A stretch of 64,000 nucleotides of DNA from Antrihabitans spumae (GTDB lineage: Bacteria > Actinomycetota > Actinomycetes > Mycobacteriales > Mycobacteriaceae). The DNA is taken from NCBI RefSeq assembly GCF_043944905.1, contig NZ_JBIMSN010000141.1, positions 1 through 64,000 on the forward strand, in the 5' to 3' direction. Positions 32,812 through 39,521 of the stretch are shown here, in pieces. The notes under the pieces are model-generated. The model was not told where the DNA came from. It ran no database searches and was given only the letters and a program-made list of their open reading frames with translations. The translations under genes were made by a program, and so were the position numbers. Numbering within the stretch: position 1 is the stretch's first letter; every line of letters begins with the position of its first letter.

Positions 32812-33330
32812 TTGGCAAACAAGGGATCCGGGCTGCTCAGGCGGCTCGTTGTTGCGACTCTAGCTTTGCTGGCGGTCGGATTTTTTGTGATCGGCTGTTC
32901 ATCGAAGTCAGAGACCGCCAAAGCCGAGGCGGGCACCTGTATCGAGATCAAGAAGGCTTCCGCAACCGACGCAGAGACCGAGCCCCTCGACTGCGCCGAC
33001 AACAAGGCGACCTACAAGATCTTCTCGACGAACGAGACAGAGACCGCGTGCCCGTCGGACGCGTACACGACCTACACCGAGACGCGCGGTTCGGACACCA
33101 CCGCCTACCTCTGCCTTTACGAGAACCTGAAGGAAGGTAGCTGCTACTCGCAGGACACCTTGACCAACATTCTCGGATATGCGGAGTGCTCCGATCCGTC
33201 GGCCAAGTTCAAGGTCACGACGAAGGAAGAGGGCACCGAAGACGAGTCCATCTGTGCAGCGGACGACGTCCAGTACCTGAAGTTCCCCGACCCGAAGCTC
33301 ACCTACTGCCTGGGTGACGCTGCGGCGTAA
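32812..33330 (+). CDS. LppU-like secreted lipoprotein, copy 1
   Basis: A 172-residue lipoprotein. TTG 32812 follows AAAGG; the signal peptide ends at the lipobox VIGC (Cys 29). The mature part has eight cysteines in the contexts GTCIEIKKA, LDCADN, TACPSDAYTTYT, YLCLYENL, GSCYSQ, AECSDP, ESICAADD and TYCLGD. All eight are repeated in the next gene. The layout recalls mycobacterial LppU. Several disulfides are likely, fitting the DsbA/VKOR pair in this genome. Function unknown. Confidence 0.85.
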   Translation: MANKGSGLLRRLVVATLALLAVGFFVIGCSSKSETAKAEAGTCIEIKKASATDAETEPLDCADNKATYKIFSTNETETACPSDAYTTYTETRGSDTTAYLCLYENLKEGSCYSQDTLTNILGYAECSDPSAKFKVTTKEEGTEDESICAADDVQYLKFPDPKLTYCLGDAAA

Positions 33331-33340
33331 GTACATCCGG

Positions 33341-33383
33341 ATCGAGGGCCCCGAGTGTCTCGGGGTACGCAGGGGCCCTCGAT
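33341..33383 (+). terminator. Hairpin between the two lipoprotein genes
   Basis: ATCGAGGGCCCC (33341-33352) is complementary to GGGGCCCTCGAT (33372-33383), a 12-bp stem. An alternative inner stem is CCCCGAG/CTCGGGG (33349-33355, 33359-33365). There is no U-tract, as is common in actinobacteria. Confidence 0.65.
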
Positions 33384-33410
33384 CGATCGGTTCGAGCGAA
33401 AGAGATTTCA

Positions 33411-34037
33411 GTGCAGCGACGACGTAGGTCCACCGTTCTCGTGACGGCCGCAACTGCACTGTGCCTGTTCGTGTTTGCCCTGCTGACCGGGTGTCAGAAA
33501 GTAGACCCGAAGCCTGTTGCCGAAAAGAGTTCGGCCGAGCAGACATCGACGCGGGCATCCTCCGCGCCGCCGTCGGGGAAGGCGAGCACTCCCAAGTCTT
33601 CTTCGCGCACAACAACTTCCGCGGAGGCGCCACCGTCCGAGGTCGGTTCCTGCATCCGAATCAACAAAGCCTCGTCGACCGAGGCCGATACCGAACCGCG
33701 AGACTGCTCGGCCGACGACGCGACGTACAAGATCTACTCGTCGAACTCGACCGAAGTGGCATGTCCCTCGGACGCGTACACGACCTACACCGAAACGTCA
33801 GGGTCGACGACGACCTTCTTCCTCTGCCTGTACGAGAATCTGCGGGAAGGCAACTGCTACGAGGAGGACGCGCTCACGAATGTCCTTACCTACGTTGCCT
33901 GTTCGGACCCTGCCGCCACCTACAGGGTGACCACGAAGGCCGAAGGTGTCGAGGACGAGAGTGTGTGCGGACCCGACGACGTCCAGTTCCTCGCGTTCCC
34001 TGACCCGCAACTCACCTACTGCCTCGCATACGCCTAG
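33411..34037 (+). CDS. LppU-like secreted lipoprotein, copy 2
   Basis: A 208-residue paralogue of the preceding lipoprotein. GTG start, arginine-rich n-region, lipobox LLTGC (Cys 28), then a 45-residue Ser/Thr/Pro/Lys linker absent from copy 1. All eight mature cysteines align with copy 1, and long stretches such as CPSDAYTTYTET and DPQLTYCL are nearly identical. This indicates tandem duplication followed by linker gain. The linker suggests the domain is held further from the membrane. Function unknown. Confidence 0.85.
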   Translation: MQRRRRSTVLVTAATALCLFVFALLTGCQKVDPKPVAEKSSAEQTSTRASSAPPSGKASTPKSSSRTTTSAEAPPSEVGSCIRINKASSTEADTEPRDCSADDATYKIYSSNSTEVACPSDAYTTYTETSGSTTTFFLCLYENLREGNCYEEDALTNVLTYVACSDPAATYRVTTKAEGVEDESVCGPDDVQFLAFPDPQLTYCLAYA

Positions 34038-34050
34038 CGGGCGCGTCGGC

Positions 34051-36339
34051 TCAATCGACCAGCGCGACCGACGAGATCCGGTGCAGCGTGAAATGCCGGA
34101 CCGCACCCGTTGCCGGATCGATCGCATCCAATTGGCCGCCACCGACTTTCACCGGTTCGACGATCCGGTTGGTCGCGATGCCCTGCGCGTCGACGTAGCC
34201 GATGCTCACGCTGCGGCGCACCCGAACCGCCAATTGCAGTAGCGCCATCGTCGCCGCACCGGACGCGCGCGAGCCGTCGGATCGAACACCGTTGCCGCGA
34301 TTGGCTTTCGCGGCGCGATCGCCGGCTCGAAGTTCGACGACGAGGTTCGCAAGCTGGTCGTCGGTCGGAACCGCAGGAGTACGCAGCTGGGGGCGCAGGC
34401 GCTTGCTGACGATCCTGGCGCCACGTTTGCGCACGTCGACGATCACGCCCGAAGAGTCCTCGCCCGCCGGCGCGAAGCCCGCCCGGCGCAGACCTGCCAG
34501 CAGCTCGTTCAGCGGGACGGGCGAGATCGCGACGGTCGCGGCGAGGGCTCGAAGCGCGAGTTCTTCGGCAATCGGGGTAGCGAGCACCTGGGCAAGCAGC
34601 GCAGGGTCCTCGCAGCGGATGAACGATTCCGCCATCCCTGCCCGCAGTTGGCCGTGTCGACGTGCCATGTCGTCGATCAGGTAGGTCAGCGATTGCGGTA
34701 TCGGGGTCCGCGACTTGGTTGCGAAGAGGGTGTGCAACTCCGACGCGGTCGCGCCGGCATCGAGTGCTCGTCTGACACTGGTCTCGCCGATGCGGTAGAC
34801 CGTCGCGCCGCCCGCCGATTCGAGATCGGCGACCAGCGAGATGCGTTCCTGCAGTTCGGGAGTGAGGGGTCCGGGAGCGACGACGGTCAGGTCGGCCTGC
34901 ACGAGGACATAGTCGACCGGTGGCGGAAGTGCCGATTCCATCTCTGCTTCGGCGTCGCCGCCGTGGAGCAGGGCGCGACCTGGCGAGGTGAGTGCGCCGC
35001 GACCGATCACACCGAGTGCGGTCGCCTCGGTGAGGGTCTTGTCGACGGCGCCGACGGTGAACCGGTTTGCCCAGCGCGGTCTGCGCCACGCGAGTGCACG
35101 AGCTACGTCCGCGGCGTCCACACCCTCGCCACGGCCGAGTTCGGCCGTCAGCTCGAGAATGAGCCGCCGATCTCGGGCCGCCATGGCGCTTCGTACCTCG
35201 TCGGAGAGCGCGGCGATCGGCTTGTCGTTCGCGTCTCGCATCCCGATCAACCACGGTCGCCTAGCCAGGTCCAGCCACGCCGCTGCGAGGGTGTGCCAGC
35301 GTCGCGCGGGTGGTGCGTCGAGCCAGGCGTCGACGGCGGCCGTCGGTGCCCAGAAGTCGTCGCCGTCGCCGGGTGGTGCCGGGTCGGGTCGGCCGCTTGC
35401 CATCAGCCCCGCTGCGACGAGCAACTCGACGAGCAGGCTGACCCGATCCTCGTCGACGCCGATTCGCTTGGCGATCCGCCGAAGTTCCCGAACGCCCATG
35501 CCACCGGCGCGTAGTGCAGGCGCGGGCAGTTCACCGAGCGCGTCGATGACATCGGCGCAGTGCCGCAGCAGTTCGAGTGCCTCACCACCTGCAACGCCGT
35601 TGACCTCGGCGGCCTTGTGCTTGCGGGTGTGCAGCGCAGGCTGCATCAGCGTGCTGAGGTCGGATACCGGCTCACCGCGCAGCACCTGCCCGACCTGCTG
35701 CGGCAACTCGACGGTTTGCTCGTCGACCCAGGTCAGCAGGCCGAGAGCGAGCAGTCGCTGCACAGGACGATCACTCGGCGTTCCGGGTGCAGCGTCCTTC
35801 GTCCGCCCGATCGGCGCCGTCACCGCCAGACGATCGAGCAGGGCGCGCTCGCCGGGTGAGAGTCCACTCAGGGCGGCGGCGATGTCCTCGGCCGACATCG
35901 CGACGACGGGTTCGAGCGACCGGCCGATCGGCCATGGCACGACCTCGACGGCGACCGGAAGCATGCGCAGCGTCTGCTCACCCCACACGAGCGCACGCGA
36001 TCGAAGCGTCTCGATGGCGGCGTCGATCGCGTTTCTTGGCGCGCGATCGCCGATGGCCTCCGCAACACGAGCTGGATCGACCGCGACGGCCTGGGCGTTC
36101 TCGATGGCAAGCGCCTCTATCACTGCCAGCGCGAGCGTATTCAGCTCGTCGGCCGCACGCAGGACCGAGGCGCGCTGTTCGGCGCGGTTGGCGAGCACGG
36201 CCATGGAAGCGGGCAACGGAACGGTGAGGTCCGGCCGCAGGCGGAGGAGTTCGATCAGTTCGGCATCGGAACTCCTCGCCAGCCACCCTGCCAAGCTGTC
36301 GGTATCTGTAGTGCCTGCGGCACGGTCGGTGGCGGTCAT
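34051..36339 (-). CDS. Helicase-associated (XPB partner) protein with WYL-like C-terminus
   Basis: A 762-residue protein matching the type encoded next to xpb in mycobacteria (Rv0862c). It opens with DSLAGWLARSSDAELIELLRLRPDL, has several winged-helix-like stretches and a helicase C-terminal-associated region around ALPPPVDYVLVQADLTVVAP. It ends in a WYL-like fold (VRRSVSIGYVDAQG, HFTLHRISSVAL). A role with XPB in DNA repair is inferred from neighbourhood. ATG 36339 is chosen; ATG 36360 is possible. Confidence 0.85.
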   Translation of the reverse strand: MTATDRAAGTTDTDSLAGWLARSSDAELIELLRLRPDLTVPLPASMAVLANRAEQRASVLRAADELNTLALAVIEALAIENAQAVAVDPARVAEAIGDRAPRNAIDAAIETLRSRALVWGEQTLRMLPVAVEVVPWPIGRSLEPVVAMSAEDIAAALSGLSPGERALLDRLAVTAPIGRTKDAAPGTPSDRPVQRLLALGLLTWVDEQTVELPQQVGQVLRGEPVSDLSTLMQPALHTRKHKAAEVNGVAGGEALELLRHCADVIDALGELPAPALRAGGMGVRELRRIAKRIGVDEDRVSLLVELLVAAGLMASGRPDPAPPGDGDDFWAPTAAVDAWLDAPPARRWHTLAAAWLDLARRPWLIGMRDANDKPIAALSDEVRSAMAARDRRLILELTAELGRGEGVDAADVARALAWRRPRWANRFTVGAVDKTLTEATALGVIGRGALTSPGRALLHGGDAEAEMESALPPPVDYVLVQADLTVVAPGPLTPELQERISLVADLESAGGATVYRIGETSVRRALDAGATASELHTLFATKSRTPIPQSLTYLIDDMARRHGQLRAGMAESFIRCEDPALLAQVLATPIAEELALRALAATVAISPVPLNELLAGLRRAGFAPAGEDSSGVIVDVRKRGARIVSKRLRPQLRTPAVPTDDQLANLVVELRAGDRAAKANRGNGVRSDGSRASGAATMALLQLAVRVRRSVSIGYVDAQGIATNRIVEPVKVGGGQLDAIDPATGAVRHFTLHRISSVALVD

Positions 36340-36386
36340 CAGGTACCAGATTAGATACATGTGCTGTGCGTAGCTGTGGCTCGTGT

Positions 36387-36392
36387 CAAAAT
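36387..36392 (+). promoter_or_regulatory. -10 hexamer of small conserved gene (leaderless geometry)
   Basis: CAAAAT is followed by six bases and GTG 36399. The identical hexamer and spacing recur before the DUF3027 gene at 41386-41391. Confidence 0.5.
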
Positions 36393-36398
36393 AGGCTC

Positions 36399-36587
36399 GT
36401 GGTTAACAACGTGAAGAAGAACTATGTCGATCCGGGGTGGCCTAAGACTCCGAAGGGCGAAGTCGCCGTGACCGAGCTTTCGTCGTCGCGATCCGGTGGT
36501 CTGTCACCGTTCGGCGAGGACACGGAATTCCCTCTGCCCGTCGAGGACCTGCCCTACGTTCACCCGCACACTGTCATCAATCGCTGA
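36399..36587 (+). CDS. Small conserved protein (62 aa)
   Basis: A short protein ending in FGEDTEFPLPVEDLPYVHPHTVINR-type sequence, which I recall as a conserved C-terminus of a small actinobacterial protein at this locus (position of Rv0863 in M. tuberculosis). It is soluble, with a Lys-rich start (VKKNYVDPGWPK). GTG 36399 is favoured by the -10 six bases upstream; GTG 36411 is an alternative. Strong terminator downstream. Function unknown. Confidence 0.7.
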   Translation: MVNNVKKNYVDPGWPKTPKGEVAVTELSSSRSGGLSPFGEDTEFPLPVEDLPYVHPHTVINR

Positions 36588-36621
36588 GTCGGCGAATAGC
36601 ACAAAATCTGAGCAAGACCGA

Positions 36622-36661
36622 AAACGGCGGGCCCGCATCTTTCGATGCGGGCCCGCCGTTT
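36622..36661. terminator. Strong bidirectional terminator between the small gene and rpfA
   Basis: A perfect 18-bp stem, AAACGGCGGGCCCGCATC (36622-36639) with its complement (36644-36661), around loop TTTC. A- and T-runs at the stem bases give a U-tract in both directions. It separates convergent genes. Confidence 0.92.
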
Positions 36662-36676
36662 CGCTGTGTGCGAGGA

Positions 36677-37303
36677 CTACTGAGGAAGCAGACCCTTGTT
36701 GGACTGGTAGAAGTTCACCAGCGCCGGATCCAGATTGATGCCGGAGTTCTTCACGGCGTTGTATGCGTCGAGCAACGGTGAGGGGAGTGGCATCCCGTTG
36801 TTCTGAACTGCCTCGATCGTGTTGTCGATGCCGTCGAACACCTGCTCGCTGGCATTGGCGCTGGCGGCGGTGCTCGGAGCGGACGGTGCCCACTGCGGTG
36901 CACTCGGGGTCGGAGCGGTCCGCAGCGTCGGGCCGCTGCTCAAGCCGAGGTTCGACGAGCAGGAGGGCCATGCGCCCCAGCCCTGCGTCGCGAGAACCTT
37001 CTCGGCGACTGCGATCTGCTCTTCACGCGAAGCCTGGTTGGCCGAGGCGGCGAACTCGCCGCCACCGTGTGCGGTCCAGGTGCTCGGCGAGAACTGCAGG
37101 CCACCCTGGTAGCCGTTGCCGGTGTTGATGCCCCAGTTGCCGCCGGACTCACACTGTGCGAGACGGTCCCAGTCGTTGTCGGGTGCCGCATTTGCGGTGC
37201 CTGTGAAGGCCACACCTGCTGTGCCCATGATGGCGCCGGTGACGGCAACTTTGGCGACGGTGCGGCCGGTGGTGGTCGGTTTGCGGTGACGTCCACTGCT
37301 CAT
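36677..37303 (-). CDS. rpfA: Resuscitation-promoting factor, RpfA type
   Basis: A 208-residue secreted muralytic protein. The signal peptide ends around GTANAAP (residue 40). The Rpf transglycosylase-like domain (41-115) begins DNDWDRLAQCESGGNW with catalytic Glu 52 and the Cys 51/Cys near 114 disulfide pair, plus GYQGGLQFSPSTWTAHGG. An Ala/Pro/Ser linker and a 50-residue C-terminal helical region follow. It cleaves peptidoglycan during regrowth. A ydaO-type riboswitch fills its 5' leader and a CRP box lies further upstream, so it senses c-di-AMP and cAMP state. Confidence 0.95.
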   Translation of the reverse strand: MSSGRHRKPTTTGRTVAKVAVTGAIMGTAGVAFTGTANAAPDNDWDRLAQCESGGNWGINTGNGYQGGLQFSPSTWTAHGGGEFAASANQASREEQIAVAEKVLATQGWGAWPSCSSNLGLSSGPTLRTAPTPSAPQWAPSAPSTAASANASEQVFDGIDNTIEAVQNNGMPLPSPLLDAYNAVKNSGINLDPALVNFYQSNKGLLPQ

Positions 37304-37320
37304 TGGTCTGTCCTCTCCGT

Positions 37321-37528
37321 CCGCGCCTGCGAGGTCAGCTGTCGGGTTCGGGCTGAGAGGTCGCCCGGCCTCGGCGCTCTTTTCGAGAGCGTTTCTGGCT
37401 TCACCCCTAGGAAGGGTTCAAGTTTTCGAACCGTTTTCCAGTTGTCCCTGTGGGGAAGTTGGGTCCCCCGCTCCCGTCCCTCGTAATTCGTCGGGTGTCC
37501 GGGGCCCGCGGGACGGGGTTTGGCGCGG
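37321..37528 (-). ncRNA. c-di-AMP (ydaO/yuaA-type) riboswitch in the rpfA leader
   Basis: On the minus strand the leader contains the conserved blocks GACGAATTACGAGGGACG, GCGGGGGACCCAA, CTAGGGGTGAAGCC and CCCGAACCCGACAGCTGACC followed by TCGCAGGC, in ydaO order. CCGCGCC (37528-37522) pairs with GGCGCGG (37327-37321) to close the element as P1. The ATG of rpfA is 18 bases after the 3' end. This class is known upstream of rpf-type genes in actinobacteria. The 498-base gap 37304-37801 otherwise holds the promoter and CRP box. Confidence 0.9.
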
Positions 37529-37721
37529 CGGGCCGGACTTCGGCCGAACTTCCGGCCGGTCATGACCGTACTTCTATGGGCGGCAAAAATCACTATTTGG
37601 TAACCGGTTCGCGCGCATACACAATTTTGGGTAACGGAGTGCGGCATTTTGCCTCTCCGCAGCTAGACACGGCGTGTCCTAACTCGTAACGACTTGGTGT
37701 ACGACCGTGATGCCGGCGTGA

Positions 37722-37737
37722 TGTGACGAAGATCACA
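37722..37737. promoter_or_regulatory. CRP/GlxR box upstream of rpfA
   Basis: TGTGACGAAGATCACA is a near-ideal match to TGTGA-N6-TCACA. It lies about 190 bases upstream of the riboswitch, in the promoter region. Mycobacterial rpfA is a known CRP target. Confidence 0.85.
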
Positions 37738-37801
37738 GTTTATCGGTGTCGCGAAACCAATCCTTCGGACGATGGATACCCGACCCGGGTACCCCATCTT
37801 C

Positions 37802-38173
37802 TCAGGCGTCGACGATGTCCTTGCCGAGTGGCATCAGCGAGACCGGGATCATTTTCAGGTTGGCAATGGCGAGCGGGATTCCGATGATGGTGATCGCCAT
37901 GGCGAACGCCGTCACAAGATGGCCGATCGCCAGCCAGATGCCGGCGACGATGAACCAGATGACGTTGCCGATCAGGGAGGCCACACCGGACGTCGGGCGC
38001 TCGACGATCGTCTTGCCGAACGGCCAGAGCGCGTACACACCGATCCGGAACGACGCGAGGCCGAACGGGATCGTGATGATGAGAATGCAGCACAGAATGC
38101 CGAAGAAGAAGTACCCGATCGCGAGCCAGAGGCCGCCGAAGAGCAACCAGATGATGTTCAGCAGCATTCGCAT
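37802..38173 (-). CDS. YccF-family inner membrane protein
   Basis: A 123-residue protein with the duplicated YccF pattern: NIIWLLFGGLWLAIGYFFFG, then IGNVIWFIVAGIWLAIGH, each followed by a second hydrophobic helix and a short loop ending in PFG or PLG. Four transmembrane segments. Function unknown. ATG 38173 follows AAGGAG. It is 34 bases downstream of another small membrane protein gene, and occupies the same position as Rv0870c next to csp in M. tuberculosis. Confidence 0.9.
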   Translation of the reverse strand: MRMLLNIIWLLFGGLWLAIGYFFFGILCCILIITIPFGLASFRIGVYALWPFGKTIVERPTSGVASLIGNVIWFIVAGIWLAIGHLVTAFAMAITIIGIPLAIANLKMIPVSLMPLGKDIVDA

Positions 38174-38207
38174 AGCCGACTCCTTCGAGTTCGTCTGGTT
38201 GTGGCGC

Positions 38208-38435
38208 CTATTTCTTGTTTCGGGATCGCCGACCGGACTGCAGCGCGTACACAACAGCGAGCAGCAGACCCAGTGGCGCGGCGAGTGTAGCCGCATACAG
38301 CGCATCCGGCGGAGCGTCCGAGGTCACCGCCGCAACGACGAACATCGCACCGATCGCGCAGACGCCGACGACGAACAGGATCGTCGCACCGACCAGCAGA
38401 ACGGGAGGTCTGGTCGAGTCCGGTTCGGTGGCCAC
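38208..38435 (-). CDS. Small two-helix membrane protein
   Basis: A 75-residue protein starting at GTG 38435. Two transmembrane helices (about 12-36 and 46-64) are joined by a short acidic loop, with a basic tail RRSRNKK that would be cytoplasmic. No recognised family. It is close upstream of yccF on the same strand, so the two are likely one transcript, divergent from csp. Confidence 0.65.
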   Translation of the reverse strand: MATEPDSTRPPVLLVGATILFVVGVCAIGAMFVVAAVTSDAPPDALYAATLAAPLGLLLAVVYALQSGRRSRNKK

Positions 38436-38525
38436 GAGTCAACGGTAAATGGGTGTGCCGCTACTCTGCACTGCGGGTAGACTTTGGTATTCGCGTCCTG
38501 CGCAACAAGGCGGGGCGCGTTCCTA

Positions 38526-38555
38526 TTTGTGCAGACCTGATTTGTGCAAACCTGA
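38526..38555 (+). repeat. Tandem 15-base direct repeat in the csp 5' region
   Basis: TTTGTGCAGACCTGA (38526-38540) is followed at once by TTTGTGCAAACCTGA (38541-38555), one mismatch. It lies 35-64 bases upstream of the csp start, in promoter or 5' UTR sequence. Confidence 0.75.
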
Positions 38556-38589
38556 CTGTGTCCTCTTAGAAATGAACGGGTGAGCTGCG

Positions 38590-39006
38590 GTGCCGACCGG
38601 CAAGGTGAAGTGGTACGACGTCGAAAAGGGCTTTGGGTTCCTATCGCAGGACGAAGGCGAGGACGTCTATGTCCGTTCCTCGGCGCTGCCGCAGGGAGTC
38701 GAGTTGCTCAAGCCCGGACAGCGCGTCGAATTCGGTATGGCCGCAGGCCGCCGCGGACCCCAGGCGCTCAGTTTGAAGGTCCTCGAACCGGCCCCGACGA
38801 TTCGGCAGGCCAACGGCGGAGTCCGCAAGGAACCCGTCGCGCGCAAGCACACCGCCGACGAATTGCACGGGATGATCGAAGACATGATCACGCTGCTCGA
38901 AGCGACCGTGCAGCCTGACCTGCGCAAGGGCAAGTACCCGGATCGCAAGACCGCACAGCGGATCTCCGAAGTCGTCCGCGGCGTCGCCCGCGAACTCGAC
39001 AGCTGA
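38590..39006 (+). CDS. cspB: Cold-shock domain protein with C-terminal extension (CspB type)
   Basis: A 138-residue protein. The cold-shock OB-fold (1-65) has RNP-1-like KGFGFLSQ and RNP-2-like DVYVRSS. An extension of about 70 residues ends in a helical part (ADELHGMIEDMITLLEATVQ, then RKTAQRISEVVRGVARELDS). The two-part structure matches Rv0871. It binds single-stranded RNA or DNA. GTG 38590. A tandem direct repeat upstream may bear on its control. Confidence 0.92.
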   Translation: MPTGKVKWYDVEKGFGFLSQDEGEDVYVRSSALPQGVELLKPGQRVEFGMAAGRRGPQALSLKVLEPAPTIRQANGGVRKEPVARKHTADELHGMIEDMITLLEATVQPDLRKGKYPDRKTAQRISEVVRGVARELDS

Positions 39007-39023
39007 GGCTCGCTCCGACGCGC

Positions 39024-39521
39024 TCACGCAGTCTCGATCAACCACACCGCCCGCTGGAACGGATCACCGTTCTCGTCGACGACAGACGACGGCAGGCGGA
39101 TCTCCACGCCGAGTAGCTTCGCCTCCGGCGTTGTCTTCGATCGAACGGATACCGCCGTCGCCTGGCCGGGGCGGTAGCCCTGTTCGACGATTTCGAGACC
39201 GTTCGGGCCGTCGTAGGTCGCGTACAGCCGCCACGGAGCGTCCGACAGTTCCTTCGGCAGCGAAAGCTGCAACGGATAACCGACCGGGACCTGCAGCTTC
39301 GCGATCGAACCTTCCTCGCTGCACTCGGTCAGGTCCAATTCGCAGTACCTGGTCGGTTCGACCGTGATCGCTTCGCCGTAGGCGTAGGCGGTCACGGCAG
39401 GCAGGCGTGGATCGGAGTCCTTGACGAGGACAAAGAGCACGGCGAAGAACGCCACGGCAACCACAAGAACACCGGTGCCGAGCAGCGCGAGAATTTTGAC
39501 AGTCTTGGGCTGGAGCCTCAC
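39024..39521 (-). CDS. DUF2771-like exported/membrane-anchored protein
   Basis: A 165-residue protein with an N-terminal hydrophobic segment (about 8-33) acting as signal anchor, then a soluble domain with ITVEPTRYCELDLTECSEEG (two cysteines) and IRLPSSVVDENGDPF. The pattern and position match Rv0875c. GTG 39521 overlaps the upstream MFS stop as GTGA, so translation is coupled. Function unknown; the two cysteines may form an extracytoplasmic disulfide. Confidence 0.8.
   Translation of the reverse strand: MRLQPKTVKILALLGTGVLVVAVAFFAVLFVLVKDSDPRLPAVTAYAYGEAITVEPTRYCELDLTECSEEGSIAKLQVPVGYPLQLSLPKELSDAPWRLYATYDGPNGLEIVEQGYRPGQATAVSVRSKTTPEAKLLGVEIRLPSSVVDENGDPFQRAVWLIETA

Noticed and set aside
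34988..36373. 461-codon plus-strand Ser/Arg-rich frame
   Set aside because: Antisense shadow of the helicase-associated gene, low-complexity composition, no start signal.
37300..37647. 115-codon frame upstream of rpfA
   Set aside because: It lies across the c-di-AMP riboswitch, whose conserved blocks explain the sequence better.
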